Assembly (NCBI GenBank): GCA_018303575.1
Contig: JAGVXW010000067.1
Coordinates: 1 to 19,211 of the forward strand
From: Candidatus Woesearchaeota archaeon
GTDB taxonomy: Archaea > Nanobdellota > Nanobdellia > Woesearchaeales > WJIZ01
Direction of reading: 5' to 3'
Length of the DNA stretch: 19,211 nucleotides
Both the position numbers and the translations under genes were made by a program. Shown here in pieces: positions 5,343-12,530 of the stretch. The notes below the pieces were generated by a model. That model was given only the letters and a program-made list of their open reading frames with translations, had not been told where the DNA came from and did not search any database. Position 1 is the stretch's first letter. Each line of letters begins with the position of its first letter.

Positions 5343-6233
5343 TCAACCATGCTGATGCTCCTTCGGCACCGACATTCTCCCCTGCAACAAGATTCCTCCA
5401 ACAATCAAGAAGAGGCCTAGGACGCTTGAGGGAAGGATCGGCTCCCCGTTGATGAAGAAAGTGAACAGAAGCGAAAGGAAGGGCACGAGATAGATCAAAT
5501 TCGCGAGTTTGGGGGTGTGCCCCCTGCCGATTGCGGTGAACCAGAAGACGTAGCCCAGTGCATTTGCCAGAACGCCGAGGAACAGGAGCGCAGACCAAGC
5601 TGCTGTAGTTTTCGGAAAGATATAAGAGGAGAGCAGGGGGAGAGTCGGAATCATAAAGAGCGTCGCATACACGAAGTAATAGAGCGTGCTCGAGTATTTC
5701 TCATACCTTTGCTTCTTTTCTAGCACGGAAAATGTGCCATAGAACACGGCCCCCAGGATCGCAAGCCCATAGCCAAGGAAGTACTGGTGCGAGAACGAGA
5801 GATTGCCGCGCGTCACGACGAGCAGGGCTCCAAGAAAGCTCAGGGCAAGCGCAAAGAACGTGCGGGCATGGAAAGGCTCATGGAGAAAAAGGACCGAGAG
5901 GAGCACGAGGAACGCTGGCCAGAGATAGTTGAGGATTTGCGCCTGGCCCGCCGGGGCATGCTCAAAAGACGCGTAGCGGACAAGAAAATAGAGGAACTGG
6001 CCGATGAAGGCGAAGCCCGCGAGGCGCACATGATCTTTGAATGCGTATCGCTTGAGAAGGGCGAGCTTTCTTTTGAATGCGAGAAGCACGAAGAGCGCGA
6101 GGAAGGTAATGAGTCCGTTATAGAACACGAGCTGGTAGCTGTCAAGCTCAGCAAGCGCGAATTTCGCGACAGAAGGGAGTGCGCCCCAGATGACGATGAC
6201 AAAAGCCACCGCAAACCAGTCGCGCCGGTCCAT
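5343..6233 (-). CDS. EamA/DMT-superfamily transporter
   Basis: A 296-residue protein with about ten hydrophobic helices in two five-helix halves, the layout of drug/metabolite transporters. The first helix contains FVIVIWGALPSVAKFAL, typical of EamA repeats. The second half begins near LGYGLAILGAVFYGTFSVLEKKQ. Near the end is GEPILPSSVLGLFLIVGGILL, the usual last-helix pattern. The tail ends in a short His-containing segment (PKEHQHG). Substrate cannot be told from sequence; relatives export amino acids, nucleobases or other metabolites. A TATA box (6256-6263) lies about 27 nt before the ATG, right after the stop of the fused FlaJ gene, so it is transcribed independently. Confidence 0.85.
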   Translation of the reverse strand: MDRRDWFAVAFVIVIWGALPSVAKFALAELDSYQLVFYNGLITFLALFVLLAFKRKLALLKRYAFKDHVRLAGFAFIGQFLYFLVRYASFEHAPAGQAQILNYLWPAFLVLLSVLFLHEPFHARTFFALALSFLGALLVVTRGNLSFSHQYFLGYGLAILGAVFYGTFSVLEKKQRYEKYSSTLYYFVYATLFMIPTLPLLSSYIFPKTTAAWSALLFLGVLANALGYVFWFTAIGRGHTPKLANLIYLVPFLSLLFTFFINGEPILPSSVLGLFLIVGGILLQGRMSVPKEHQHG

Positions 6234-6255
6234 GTGACTGATTTCTTCGGCGCCT

Positions 6256-6263
6256 TACTTAAA
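6256..6263 (-). promoter_or_regulatory. TATA box of the EamA gene
   Basis: TTTAAGTA on the minus strand, about 27 nt before the ATG at 6233. Confidence 0.5.
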
Positions 6264-6268
6264 GGTTT

Positions 6269-8407
6269 CTAGACTGTCTTCGCCACAATCTGCGACGCAA
6301 TCACGTTGAACAGGATCATCACCGCGCCGGCGATGAGCACGTACATCAGGGTGCTCCTGATGAGATTGACACCCAATTGATAGCGCTCATTCAGCTTGTC
6401 CGAGCCATTTTCGATGCCGTTGGCGAGAATCGTGAGGATGTAGATGATCTGCACGACATACAGGCCGACGACGAGCTGGAAGTAGAAAGTGGGGATGCCG
6501 AGGCCGAAGATATCCGTGATGCCGGCTGTGCCCAAATCGCCCGCCTCGCCGGTGTTGAGGTTCTTCAGCTGGGTGGAGAGCTTGGAGAGGATTGTCGTGA
6601 TCATGGAGGTGATGCCAACGACGATGCCGGCTATGGCGGGAGTGAGGAACTTGATCTGGGAGGTCATGGAGGAGATGATGTCGGCCATCAAATCCTTCAG
6701 GCGCTCGTTGACGCGGTGGATCTCCTTGATGTAGCGCGCGATGTTCGTGAGCGCCTGCGCCGCGACCCTCGGGCCTTTCTTGACGCTCTGGATGAGCACC
6801 TTCATCGAGCTTTCAATGATCTTCGAGGGGAAATACTGCAAGGCGCCATACTGCGGATGGAAGATGGCCTGCTCCACGGACAGGCCGAGCTTCTGGATGT
6901 TGACGCTCACCATCTGGAAGAACTTGCCGGAGGCGGAGTCCTGCATGCCCTGCGCAACCTTCCCAAAGGCCATTTCAGCTGGGATGTCATCGCCAAGGCG
7001 GTTGCCCATCTGGAACAGGGCGGAGGCGAACTCATCCTCGAGCTGCTTGGTCTTATTCCTGATTTTGATGACATTCTGGGAGCGGAGGCGGAAATACAGG
7101 CCGAGGCCGAGGCCTGCCGACAGGGTGATGGCCAAGCTCAGGACACTTGCGCCCAGGCCGAAGGGGCCGACAATCCGGCCTTCCTTGTCCTGCTGATACT
7201 CGAGCAGGTGGAAATTCGCCTCCGGGTCGGCAGGCAGCTCAAACGCAGGATTGATGAGATGGAGGAGCAAGGGCGCGATCCCGATAAAAAAAAGAATCCC
7301 TGCGACAAGCGACGCGATATAAAGCGGAGAGAGCTGGAGCTCTGTTTTCCCGATCTTGATGAGGATGTTCCGGAACTTCCGATACTGGGGGATCTCCTCG
7401 CTGATGTCCGTGTCCCCATAGCCGGTTGGACGCTTGCTCAGGATGGCCTTGCCCAGCAAAAAGACACCGACTGGGAGCAGGATGTTGTACAGGAAGAAGA
7501 GATGGAGCCAGGACACGCCCTCCATGAAGCTGACGACGAGCGGCAGGATCACGAGGCCGAGGATGGGCAAGATGATGCCCAGCATGTTGAGCAGGGTGAC
7601 GGGGCTTTTCAGATTGTGGGCATAATGGAGCATCTTCTCATAGGTTTCCTCGAGGATGACGTCCAGCGCCTTGTCCAAAGTCGCAAGACGGCGGTCTTCC
7701 TCTCCTTCGAGCAAGGAGGAGGTGATAAGGTTGAAGCTCTCCACGAACTCCATGTTGAATTCACGCCACCCCTGCAGATAAGCGTCGAGGCTTTCCCGGA
7801 CAGACTCGTAGCGCTCTGTCTCCACGTCCCAAAGGATCTTCTTCATGTCCAAGCTGAGCGGCGGCGACATGTGCTCGGCGGCGAACTCAATGGCCTTCTC
7901 GATGTTTGACGTATGGCGCATGTACGTGACAACATAGAAGATGCAGAGCACCATCTGGTTGCTGGCCCGGAGCCGCCAGTTGGAGGCGAAATACATCGGA
8001 AGATTGATGAGCGGCCGGATCAGGACCAGGCCGAGAATCACCATGACCGTGGCGAACATCGGAGAGTTCAGGAAGACAAACGTAAGCAGCCCGCCAGCCA
8101 AGGCGATGAAGAGGGGAAGGAGCACGCCGAAGCTGACAGCTCCAGAAGGGGTGATGCCGAGATGCGCGGTCTCGATGGCCTTCTGCATCTGCTGCGCTTT
8201 TTTCGCATCCGGCTTCAGGCGGATGAGCTTTTCCGAGAGCTGGCAAAGCTGCTCGTAGCGGGTGAGATGCGGGGGCAGCATCTCCTTGCGGAATTCCTGA
8301 TAGTCCTTCGTGGTTGGGGCATACTGCTGTATCTTGCCCTCAAGTTTTTCTTCAAGCCGGGAGCGGTAGCGCTCCAAAAGCTCCGCGTAGTCCTCTTTTT
8401 CCGCCAT
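6269..8407 (-). CDS. Fused double FlaJ/TadC-like pilus platform protein
   Basis: A 712-residue protein with two T2SSF-type cytoplasmic domains. The first membrane pair is near 99-145 and the first cytoplasmic domain near 150-270. Central helices lie near 275-325, 360-385 and 415-440. The second cytoplasmic domain is near 445-585 (LEDEFASALFQMGNRLGDDIPAE-type pattern), and C-terminal helices lie near 590-612, 640-663 and 685-710. It is the single-chain equivalent of the split pair at 245-2100. It is the third gene of an operon after an RHH protein and a FlaI/TadA ATPase, separated from the ATPase by 213 bases containing a large RNA-type fold. Role: membrane platform driven by that ATPase. Confidence 0.85.
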   Translation of the reverse strand: MAEKEDYAELLERYRSRLEEKLEGKIQQYAPTTKDYQEFRKEMLPPHLTRYEQLCQLSEKLIRLKPDAKKAQQMQKAIETAHLGITPSGAVSFGVLLPLFIALAGGLLTFVFLNSPMFATVMVILGLVLIRPLINLPMYFASNWRLRASNQMVLCIFYVVTYMRHTSNIEKAIEFAAEHMSPPLSLDMKKILWDVETERYESVRESLDAYLQGWREFNMEFVESFNLITSSLLEGEEDRRLATLDKALDVILEETYEKMLHYAHNLKSPVTLLNMLGIILPILGLVILPLVVSFMEGVSWLHLFFLYNILLPVGVFLLGKAILSKRPTGYGDTDISEEIPQYRKFRNILIKIGKTELQLSPLYIASLVAGILFFIGIAPLLLHLINPAFELPADPEANFHLLEYQQDKEGRIVGPFGLGASVLSLAITLSAGLGLGLYFRLRSQNVIKIRNKTKQLEDEFASALFQMGNRLGDDIPAEMAFGKVAQGMQDSASGKFFQMVSVNIQKLGLSVEQAIFHPQYGALQYFPSKIIESSMKVLIQSVKKGPRVAAQALTNIARYIKEIHRVNERLKDLMADIISSMTSQIKFLTPAIAGIVVGITSMITTILSKLSTQLKNLNTGEAGDLGTAGITDIFGLGIPTFYFQLVVGLYVVQIIYILTILANGIENGSDKLNERYQLGVNLIRSTLMYVLIAGAVMILFNVIASQIVAKTV

Positions 8408-8441
8408 CTCTCTTTTTCAAGCTGCGTGATGAAAACTTTCC

Positions 8442-8584
8442 GGCAACAACACTACTGGCGGCAAACCGCTTTTTCTCCGAAAAAGCTCGGGCTCAGATAT
8501 GTCAGAGTTTCGAAGAAACTCTGAGCATGCTCAGAAATCCCAAGGATTTCTGACACTTCGCCCGTTTGCGCCAGTGTTGTTGCC
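8442..8584 (-). repeat. Multi-branched inverted-repeat element (REP/MITE-like or structured RNA)
   Basis: Outer arms GGCAACAACACT-ACT-GGCG-G-CAAAC (8442-8466) and its complement (8564-8584) pair over 21 bp with a 3-base and a 1-base bulge. Enclosed are three perfect hairpins: GCTTTTTC-TCC-GAAAAAGC (8468-8486), CAGAGTTTC-GAA-GAAACTCTG (8503-8523) and CAGAAATCC-CAA-GGATTTCTG (8532-8552). The last two flank the palindrome CTGAGCATGCTCAG (8521-8534). The arrangement could be an intercistronic RNA domain or a small non-autonomous mobile repeat. Confidence 0.7.
8501..8554 (-). repeat. Double-hairpin repeat, copy 2 (GAGCATGCTC core)
   Basis: Two 9-bp hairpins with 3-base loops are separated by a shared GAGCATGCTC palindrome, and the whole unit ends in GTCAGA...TCTGAC. 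On the minus strand its GATTTCTGAGCATGCTCA is identical to copy 1 at 27-44. Confidence 0.65.
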
Positions 8585-8620
8585 TCATTTATCAACGCAC
8601 ATGATTGTCCCTCCTCTTTT

Positions 8621-10888
8621 TTACTCCTTGAACTTTCTCCTCTTGACCTGCCTGCTCAGCCAGTCCTGCCACTGGAACAGGATGCGCTTGCTGTCCAGCG
8701 CGCCCGTCTCTTCCTTGATCTCGTCTGAAATCTTGTGGAACTCATCATTCGCCGTGACAACAAAGTCCGCCTCCAACAAATCGGGCGCCTCATTCTCCTT
8801 GCTGGCCTGGACGAGTAGCTCCTTCAGCTTCGCGCGCAGCAGGATATTGTCCCAGACCGCATCCCAGTTGCCCGCCCATTCCTTGACGCTGCCGGCGATG
8901 GCCTTGAGAATTTCCGACTCGCCGTTCAGCAGATCGTCTGTCGGGAGCAGCTTGTCCTCCTTCGGATCGTATTTCATCAGGTCCACGAAGCCGTTTTCCA
9001 ACAAAGGATCATTTTCCCAGTGCTTCCGGACTTCCGTGATCGAGGTGACCCTCCGCCACCTGTGGATGCCATCGGGGCTCCGGATGGGGTTGGCGACGAT
9101 GATAATATCAGTGGCCTTGAAGCTGGTCTTGGGAACGTTGAGATCGTTCGTAACGCGATCGAACACGCCATAAGGAGAGTCGCCGTGGATAGTGCCAGCG
9201 ACGATATTCGCAAGGGCGCCAATGCGCATGGACTCGTAAAGGGCGCGGGCTTCCGTCGACCTCACTTCACCGATAATGAGGCCGGAATCGCCCATCCTTA
9301 GCGTTGTCCGGATTCCCTCATCTGCCGGGACTTCCGCTGTGCCTTTAGTCATGGCTGACGCAACCTTCATGCTCTGGATGTTGTAGCCGAGCTTCCTGAG
9401 CTGAGAGACAGGCAATTCAAGCGTGTCCTCGATCGTGATCATCCGCGAGCGGCGCATGACTTCGACCATCACGGCGCTGAGCAAGGACGTCTTGCCCGCG
9501 GAGCGCGTTCCGGCGATCAACAACGTCCTTGAGCCGTCTATCAGGAAGCTGATGATGCCGGCCGAGAGAGGGTCGAGCATGCGCTTCTGGATGAGGAGGG
9601 CGAGGGTCCAGGGCTTGTCGCGGTGGCGACGGAAGGCGTATGCGAGGCCTGAAGGATTGAGAGGGGAGGAGATGACTGCGACCCTCGTGTTGGCGCCGGG
9701 GAGGACGAGCTCTGTGTCGAGGATGGGGTTGGCTTCATCCAAAGGTCGGCCGGAGATGAGGCGGAGCTTGGAGGCCCAGCTCTCCGCCTCTGGCTGGGTG
9801 GGAATGATGTTCGTCATGCAGTCGCCGAAATCCTGGTGCACGAGGAACATGGGCGCCTCACCCATGGGCGAGTTGATGGTGATGTCCTGGATCTTCTCGT
9901 CTGACAGGAGGACTTCGATGAGGCCGAAACCAATGGTGTACCTGACGAGGATGTCTGTCAAGAGGGTCACTTGGGCTTCCTTCAATCGAATGCCCTTGCC
10001 CTGGGCCAGCTCCTCCACCAGATCTCGCCCCACATTAGAGAAAACCTGCCGGATGCGCTCGGGGTCGATGAAGTCCTGGCGCCGGGGCTTGTGCTCGGCC
10101 AGGATCTTCCTCGCAGTGTCGAGGATTTCATACTCGTCCTCGTCCAGGCGGAACTCGGGCGGGGTGAGATGATAAAGATACTGCACCGTGCCTGGGATCT
10201 CGAAGATGGTGACCTCGCTGCCGTTGGGAAGAGAGTAATTGTCCAGCTCGGTGCCTTCCGGAGGATAGGAGGCCATGAGCCGGGTGAACATGAAATCTGG
10301 CTTGATGAGCGGCCTGAAGAACTGCTGATAAATTTCTCTTGTGCCGGGAGTGTGGCCTGAGGCCTTGGCGCGCTTGACAAGCGTAAGCTGGCCGAGCAGC
10401 TCGATGAGCTTTTTCAGGAGAGAGATATAGGCCTTCATGACATGGGTGTATTCCGGTTCCGCAGAGCGCTCGAGGTTGAGGGCCTCCTGGCGTTCGAGAC
10501 GGCGCAACTCGACGAAGGCGCCAATGGGATCTGATTTCAAGGTTGTTCCGAGGAGGCTTTTCAGCTGGGCATACCAGTTCGGGATATATAATCGCGCTTC
10601 CGGCGGGAGGGCTTCGTACGAGAGAAGATCGTGGGCCTTGACGAGATGGAGGCAGAGCCGCGCCAGCTCCTTGAGCATTTCCGTCTGCTCATAGTCATAT
10701 TCGTACTTGCGCTTCTGCTCATAGACGATCTTCGTGACGCTGGGCTCCTGCGTGAGGATGTCGATGGTGCGGGCCATCGTCAAGGAATCGTCCTCTATGG
10801 ACGGAACCCTCGAATAGGCCTCGCAGTCGATGACGAGCACCGTATCCTCGCCTTCCCTCACTGTGTCGTACGAGAAGGGCTCCTTCAT
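8621..10888 (-). CDS. FlaI/TadA/VirB11-type secretion ATPase
   Basis: A 755-residue motor ATPase for type IV pilus/archaellum-like assembly. The catalytic motifs are intact: Walker A GTRSAGKTS (460-468), the acidic box MITIEDTLELPV, Walker B SGLIIGEVRSTEA (about 533-545) and the His box AGTIHGDSP (about 563). The N-terminal about 250 residues are a long helical region unlike the compact FlaI N-domain. About 120 residues follow the core, making it clearly longer than usual FlaI (about 550). The ATG overlaps the stop of the RHH gene (ATGA at 10885-10888). The fused FlaJ gene lies downstream in the same operon. Confidence 0.9.
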   Translation of the reverse strand: MKEPFSYDTVREGEDTVLVIDCEAYSRVPSIEDDSLTMARTIDILTQEPSVTKIVYEQKRKYEYDYEQTEMLKELARLCLHLVKAHDLLSYEALPPEARLYIPNWYAQLKSLLGTTLKSDPIGAFVELRRLERQEALNLERSAEPEYTHVMKAYISLLKKLIELLGQLTLVKRAKASGHTPGTREIYQQFFRPLIKPDFMFTRLMASYPPEGTELDNYSLPNGSEVTIFEIPGTVQYLYHLTPPEFRLDEDEYEILDTARKILAEHKPRRQDFIDPERIRQVFSNVGRDLVEELAQGKGIRLKEAQVTLLTDILVRYTIGFGLIEVLLSDEKIQDITINSPMGEAPMFLVHQDFGDCMTNIIPTQPEAESWASKLRLISGRPLDEANPILDTELVLPGANTRVAVISSPLNPSGLAYAFRRHRDKPWTLALLIQKRMLDPLSAGIISFLIDGSRTLLIAGTRSAGKTSLLSAVMVEVMRRSRMITIEDTLELPVSQLRKLGYNIQSMKVASAMTKGTAEVPADEGIRTTLRMGDSGLIIGEVRSTEARALYESMRIGALANIVAGTIHGDSPYGVFDRVTNDLNVPKTSFKATDIIIVANPIRSPDGIHRWRRVTSITEVRKHWENDPLLENGFVDLMKYDPKEDKLLPTDDLLNGESEILKAIAGSVKEWAGNWDAVWDNILLRAKLKELLVQASKENEAPDLLEADFVVTANDEFHKISDEIKEETGALDSKRILFQWQDWLSRQVKRRKFKE

Positions 10889-11022
10889 TTGCTCCTCCTC
10901 AAGAATTCCAACGCGACTTCAATCAGGTGGCTCTTGTTGCGATACTTGAGCTTGTCCTTGCACTGCGACTCTATCCAGCTGACTAACTGCTCGTCAATCG
11001 TGGCGGAAATGGGCTTTTTCAT
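10885..11022 (-). CDS. Small ribbon-helix-helix (CopG-like) protein
   Basis: A 45-residue frame read directly on the minus strand. It begins MKKPISATIDEQLVSWIE (beta strand then helix A), continues through KLKYRNKSHLIEVALEFL (turn plus helix B) and ends RRSK. The I-S-A-T-I-D strand, the R-N-K-S turn and the helix pattern are classic for RHH DNA-binding dimers. A GGAGGG sequence lies just before the ATG. The stop overlaps the ATPase start, so it is translationally coupled. Likely an autoregulator of the pilus operon; a candidate operator is the inverted repeat at 11199-11223. Confidence 0.8.
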   Translation of the reverse strand: MKKPISATIDEQLVSWIESQCKDKLKYRNKSHLIEVALEFLRRSK

Positions 11023-11198
11023 GGCCCTCCAGAACCTCCTGTTTGTCTCACTTGTACCGCCTGGCTGGTTTGGCTGTCGAAAACTCGCGTTTTCGCGCCG
11101 GCTTCGCCATCCTGCCTAAAAAGCCCCGCAAAGGCGCAGAATCAGTGTGTTGGGGGTATTCGCGCCTCCGCGGAACTTTGAACATGATGCTTTGGCAA

Positions 11199-11223
11199 AC
11201 ATATTATAAAATTTATAATATGT
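11199..11223. promoter_or_regulatory. 12-bp inverted repeat, candidate RHH operator/promoter
   Basis: ACATATTATAAA and TTTATAATATGT flank a single A: a perfect 12-bp palindrome with TATA-like sequence in both directions. It lies about 180 bases before the RHH start and about 120 before the plus-strand gene. Confidence 0.5.
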
Positions 11224-11260
11224 ATCTTCACTAATGAAATCTATTTTATCATATAACTGG

Positions 11261-11268
11261 TATATAAA
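11261..11268 (+). promoter_or_regulatory. TATA-like box in the divergent region
   Basis: TATATAAA would start transcription near 11290 on the plus strand, giving a leader of about 55 nt for the gene at 11345. Its complement TTTATATA could equally serve the minus-strand operon. Confidence 0.35.
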
Positions 11269-11317
11269 GGTTTTGATTTTTCATCGTAAATTGTGCATTT
11301 TGTGGAGGTGAAAGCGT

Positions 11318-11324
11318 TATAAAT
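11318..11324 (+). promoter_or_regulatory. TATA box of the gene at 11345
   Basis: TTATAAA is about 24-27 nt before the ATG; leaderless spacing. Confidence 0.6.
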
Positions 11325-11344
11325 CGCCACGCATTCCCCGGCTT

Positions 11345-11932
11345 ATGAGCCTCGTAGACGCCATTGTCTTGTATGAGCGGCAAAAGACCCATAAAATACT
11401 TGAAGCTGTGACTGAGCTTGACCCGACACTACGCTTTTCCACCGACTATCAAACCCGGATGGCGATGCTTGTCGCTAACCGGGTTCGCGAGATGGCGATG
11501 GCCGCCAGCCGCGCCGGACCCCTTGATCTCGCGGACTTGATGCAGAGATCCGCCGCCATCGATGAAGAGCACGGCATTCCGACGCTCCGCGAGCCGCATA
11601 CTGAGCGTTCAGCCTGGATTGAACAGGTTACGTTGTTTTACCGCGGGCTTATGGTGCAGGTCGACACGCCCATGAACCCTCCCCAAACTGACAGCTGGGG
11701 CACAAGCCCGACCTATGACCTGGCAGCGCAAGCCATGGGAGAGGCCCGCTACCGAGAGCACATGCGGAGGATAGACGGGGCTGAGGAATCGTACTTCGGG
11801 GCGCTGAATAGGCTCCGGAGAGAAAGAAGGCGCGACACCGAACTGGCTTCAGCGGAGGGCGTGCTCCATCCGGCGCAAGTCCTGGTCCGCGAGCGGGAGG
11901 CACAGCGCATCTTTGGCATGGCAGCTAAGTAA
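11345..11932 (+). CDS. Uncharacterised helical cytoplasmic protein
   Basis: A 195-residue protein I do not recognise. It has no membrane segment, signal peptide or cysteine. It is largely alpha-helical and rich in Arg, Glu and Ala, with a strongly charged C-terminal helix (about 135-175, including NRLRRERRRDTE) and a Pro/Gly/Thr linker around 105-125. It has its own leaderless-type promoter and lies between the divergent pilus operon and the two coiled-coil genes. That position hints at a link to the same system, but nothing in the sequence gives a function. Confidence 0.65.
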   Translation: MSLVDAIVLYERQKTHKILEAVTELDPTLRFSTDYQTRMAMLVANRVREMAMAASRAGPLDLADLMQRSAAIDEEHGIPTLREPHTERSAWIEQVTLFYRGLMVQVDTPMNPPQTDSWGTSPTYDLAAQAMGEARYREHMRRIDGAEESYFGALNRLRRERRRDTELASAEGVLHPAQVLVREREAQRIFGMAAK

Positions 11933-11956
11933 CCACTCCCAAATCATTGCACAACC

Positions 11957-11963
11957 TTTTATA
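11957..11963 (+). promoter_or_regulatory. TATA box of the coiled-coil gene at 11985
   Basis: TTTTATA, about 25 nt before the ATG at 11985. It supports that start over the upstream in-frame ATG at 11913. Confidence 0.6.
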
Positions 11964-11984
11964 TCCACTCGGGAGAGAGGAGCC

Positions 11985-12398
11985 ATGGCACTCCCTCCCG
12001 GCGCACCGCGGCCCCAGAGAGGCGCTTCTTCTCCAGGCGACGAGCTTGTGCAAAGCATGCGGAGCAACGAGCGGCGGCTCAAGATGCTCGAGGAGCGGCT
12101 CACCAACATGAGGTCGAAGCTCCAGGTGACGGAGCAGAACATGATCCAGAAGAACAAGGTGATCTTCGAGGAGATCAGGGCCTACGGCCTCGAGATCACC
12201 GACGTGAAGAAGGACATCCAGGAGCTCAAGGAGAAGATCCTGTGGGTGGTGAAGGAGATCCAGGACTGCGCGAAGCGGGAACAAGTGGAGATGCTGAAGA
12301 AATACCTGGATTACTGGAACCCCTTCAAGTTCGTGACGAAAAATGATGTTGACGCCATTGTCAGGGATGTCATTGACCAGATGAGAAGGGGGAAGTAG
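11985..12398 (+). CDS. Coiled-coil protein with FlaC-like NPF segment
   Basis: A 137-residue soluble protein. A Pro/Gly-rich N-terminus (1-20) is followed by a long coiled coil (about 25-100, heptad pattern through ERRLKMLEERLTNMRSKL and ITDVKKDIQELKEKILWV) and a short C-terminal part containing KYLDYWNPFKFVTKNDVDAIV. A coiled coil ending in an aromatic/NPF segment resembles archaellum FlaC-type proteins, which form a cytoplasmic ring around the motor. This is a weak family argument and the match may be only structural. The frame extends back to 11913, but the TATA position supports the ATG at 11985. Confidence 0.7.
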   Translation: MALPPGAPRPQRGASSPGDELVQSMRSNERRLKMLEERLTNMRSKLQVTEQNMIQKNKVIFEEIRAYGLEITDVKKDIQELKEKILWVVKEIQDCAKREQVEMLKKYLDYWNPFKFVTKNDVDAIVRDVIDQMRRGK

Positions 12399-12478
12399 CG
12401 GAGGACAGAAGGCTCATAAAATTTGTCCTCCGGACATTAATGGGCGAAAAGATGTGCAAAACCCTTGTCGCCCATTAA
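12399..12478 (+). terminator. Two consecutive perfect hairpins
   Basis: CGGAGGACA/TGTCCTCCG (12399-12407 with 12424-12432) starts at the first base after the stop of the preceding gene. TTAATGGGCGA/TCGCCCATTAA (12437-12447 with 12468-12478) follows. There is no T-run, so processing or boundary structure is as likely as termination. Confidence 0.45.
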
Positions 12479-12488
12479 AGTGAGAAAG

Positions 12489-12496
12489 TTTATATA
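12489..12496 (+). promoter_or_regulatory. TATA box of the gene at 12531
   Basis: TTTATATA is about 38 nt before the ATG, predicting a leader of about 12-15 nt with GGGG close to the start. This differs from the leaderless pattern seen elsewhere in the window. Confidence 0.55.
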
Positions 12497-12530
12497 TTGA
12501 GAAAGGGGCAATAGGAAAAAAGGGGTAGCA

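Larger units (their letters stand above)
8408..8620 (-). other. Structured intercistronic region in the pilus operon
   Basis: A 213-base gap between two genes of the same operon holds the element at 8442-8584. On the minus strand a well-spaced Shine-Dalgarno (AGGAGG) precedes an ATG with five codons (MCVDK, stop), right after the ATPase stop. Its TGA overlaps an ATG opening a 28-codon frame that runs through the hairpins. These may be chance frames. Confidence 0.5.
11023..11344. promoter_or_regulatory. Divergent regulatory region
   Basis: No gene is called in these 322 bases. On the operon side are a perfect hairpin CGAAAAC-TCGC-GTTTTCG (11078-11095), an adjoining GCGCC/GGCGC stem (11095-11099 with 11133-11137) and a TCCGCGGA palindrome, which form a structured leader for the minus-strand operon. 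The centre is very AT-rich (11199-11290) with several TATA-like boxes. On the plus side TTATAAA at 11318-11324 precedes the gene at 11345. GGAGGTGA at 11304-11311 resembles a perfect Shine-Dalgarno but no start codon follows at usable distance. Confidence 0.55.

Noticed and set aside
6377..7909. 510-codon open frame on the plus strand
   Set aside because: It is the antisense shadow of the fused FlaJ gene; the Asp/Glu/His-rich product is typical of GC-rich shadows.
8499..9173. Plus-strand frame of 224 codons
   Set aside because: It overlaps the repeat element and the antisense of the secretion ATPase; no domain pattern.
11043..11234. Plus-strand frame of 63 codons in the divergent region
   Set aside because: It spans structured leader hairpins, has no ribosome site or suitably placed TATA box, and resembles no family.
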